Positions 7,101 to 7,425 of a stretch of 7,425 nucleotides of DNA are shown in pieces (positions within the stretch are counted from its first letter, which is position 1; the number at the start of each line of letters is the position of its first letter). The stretch lies in NCBI GenBank assembly GCA_003818595.1, contig RPQV01000159.1:1-7425 (forward strand), in the 5' to 3' direction. The position numbers and the translations under genes were made by a program. The stretch comes from Calditrichota bacterium (lineage in GTDB: Bacteria > Zhuqueibacterota > Zhuqueibacteria > Residuimicrobiales > Krinioviventaceae). The notes under the pieces were generated by a model. It did not search any database and was not told the DNA's origin. It was given only the letters and a program-made list of their open reading frames with translations.

Positions 7101-7147
7101 GACTCGATTTTTGCACGGTTTTTGCAGAATAGATCAAAAACCGAGTC
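7101..7147. promoter_or_regulatory. Dyad with paired TTTTTGCA direct repeats upstream of the second secreted gene
   Basis: A 12-base inverted repeat (7101-7112, GACTCGATTTTT, against 7136-7147, AAAAACCGAGTC; 11 of 12 pair) encloses 23 bases. Within it CGGTTTTT (7116-7123) can alternatively pair perfectly with AAAAACCG (7136-7143). TTTTTGCA also occurs twice as a direct repeat, at 7108-7115 and 7119-7126, offset by 11 bases or one helical turn. The element ends 36 bases before ATG 7184. It may be an operator, a leader hairpin with two exclusive folds, or the 3' end of the preceding transcript. No confident promoter boxes were found. Confidence 0.35.
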
Positions 7148-7183
7148 CGGAAAATTCCGACGAATCTACGATGCACATTCAAT

Positions 7184-7425
7184 ATGGTAACCAGAGTGAG
7201 AACCTTACAGTCCATTAATCCGTTTATTAAGAACTTTATCTCAATTCATAATTTCCGCTCTTCATTCAAGCACTATTTCTTATTGATTTTATTGCACTTA
7301 ATTCCAGTTGGACTGCACGCTCAAATCGACGCCTATCATACCTGGATTCGCAGCTATCTTCAGAACCAGTTTGATATCAGCGGCGGCAATTGGCTCCTCG
7401 GCAGTACCGAAGAGTCCACTTTAGG
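7184..7425 (+). CDS. Start of a second secreted protein, paralogous to the GH10 xylanase N-terminus (3'-truncated)
   Basis: The frame is open from after a TAG at 7130-7132 to the window end. ATG 7184 is the only ATG before the hydrophobic core, giving 80 residues plus two bases. Residues about 29-47 form a signal peptide (basic residues, then L-L-I-L-L-H-L-I, cleavage probably after H-A or A-Q near 46-47). The long 30-residue lead before the core and the absence of a Shine-Dalgarno sequence leave the exact start uncertain; GTG 7196 is an alternative. From Asp49 the mature protein aligns without gaps to the GH10 enzyme from Asp22: DAYH, LQN, GNW and TE are shared, 14 of 28 positions identical. 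The gene therefore probably encodes another polysaccharide-acting enzyme with the same N-terminal domain, most simply a second GH10 xylanase, though its catalytic part is outside the window. Confidence 0.8.
   Translation, partial: MVTRVRTLQSINPFIKNFISIHNFRSSFKHYFLLILLHLIPVGLHAQIDAYHTWIRSYLQNQFDISGGNWLLGSTEESTL

Noticed and set aside
6988..7218. 76-residue plus-strand ORF beginning M-C-L-C-V-S-V and containing S-L-R-L-C-V-N
   Set aside because: It is a translation of the intergenic CTTTGTGT/CTTTGCG repeats, a known type of false gene, and it overlaps the start of the secreted paralogue in another frame.

Overview
The window looks like part of a plant-polysaccharide (xylan) utilisation region from an uncultured or poorly studied bacterium of the Fibrobacteres-Chlorobi-Bacteroidetes (FCB) wider group. 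The strongest pointer is the C-terminal 'YPNPFN ... IYNLAGERV ... SGVYFFRL' domain on the xylanase. This is the type A sorting/FlgD-like tail used by type IX secretion and is common in Ignavibacteria, Calditrichota and KSB1-like lineages as well as Bacteroidetes. The intergenic CTTTGTGT/CTTTGCG-type degenerate repeat fits such environmental genomes. The lineage is an inference; no rRNA or marker gene is present.

Layout, all on the + strand. (1) 1-1851 is the 3' part of a long tetratricopeptide-repeat (TPR) protein; the start lies outside the window. (2) 1954-2307 encodes a 117-residue acidic helical protein of unknown function. (3) 2441-4720 encodes a predicted lipoprotein with the DUF4838 / GH67-like architecture, carrying a CxCxxC motif and an EF-hand-like calcium loop. 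(4) 4746-6899 encodes a secreted GH10 endo-1,4-beta-xylanase with an N-terminal beta-sandwich-like domain, the catalytic barrel, a small beta domain and a T9SS-type tail. (5) 6900-7183 is non-coding, with a degenerate period-8 repeat arranged as an imperfect hairpin and a second dyad with direct repeats. (6) 7184-7425 is the 5' end of another secreted protein whose mature N-terminus aligns without gaps to that of the GH10 enzyme (14 of 28 identical), so a second, paralogous xylanase-like gene probably begins here.

The DUF4838 and GH10 genes are 25 bases apart and are very likely co-transcribed. A reasonable model, by inference, is that the secreted GH10 enzyme cuts the xylan backbone while the lipid-anchored DUF4838 protein acts on side groups or released fragments, possibly uronic-acid decorations. 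The TPR and 117-residue proteins have no visible functional tie to xylan and may be unrelated neighbours. No tRNA, rRNA, CRISPR array, transposase or phage gene is seen.
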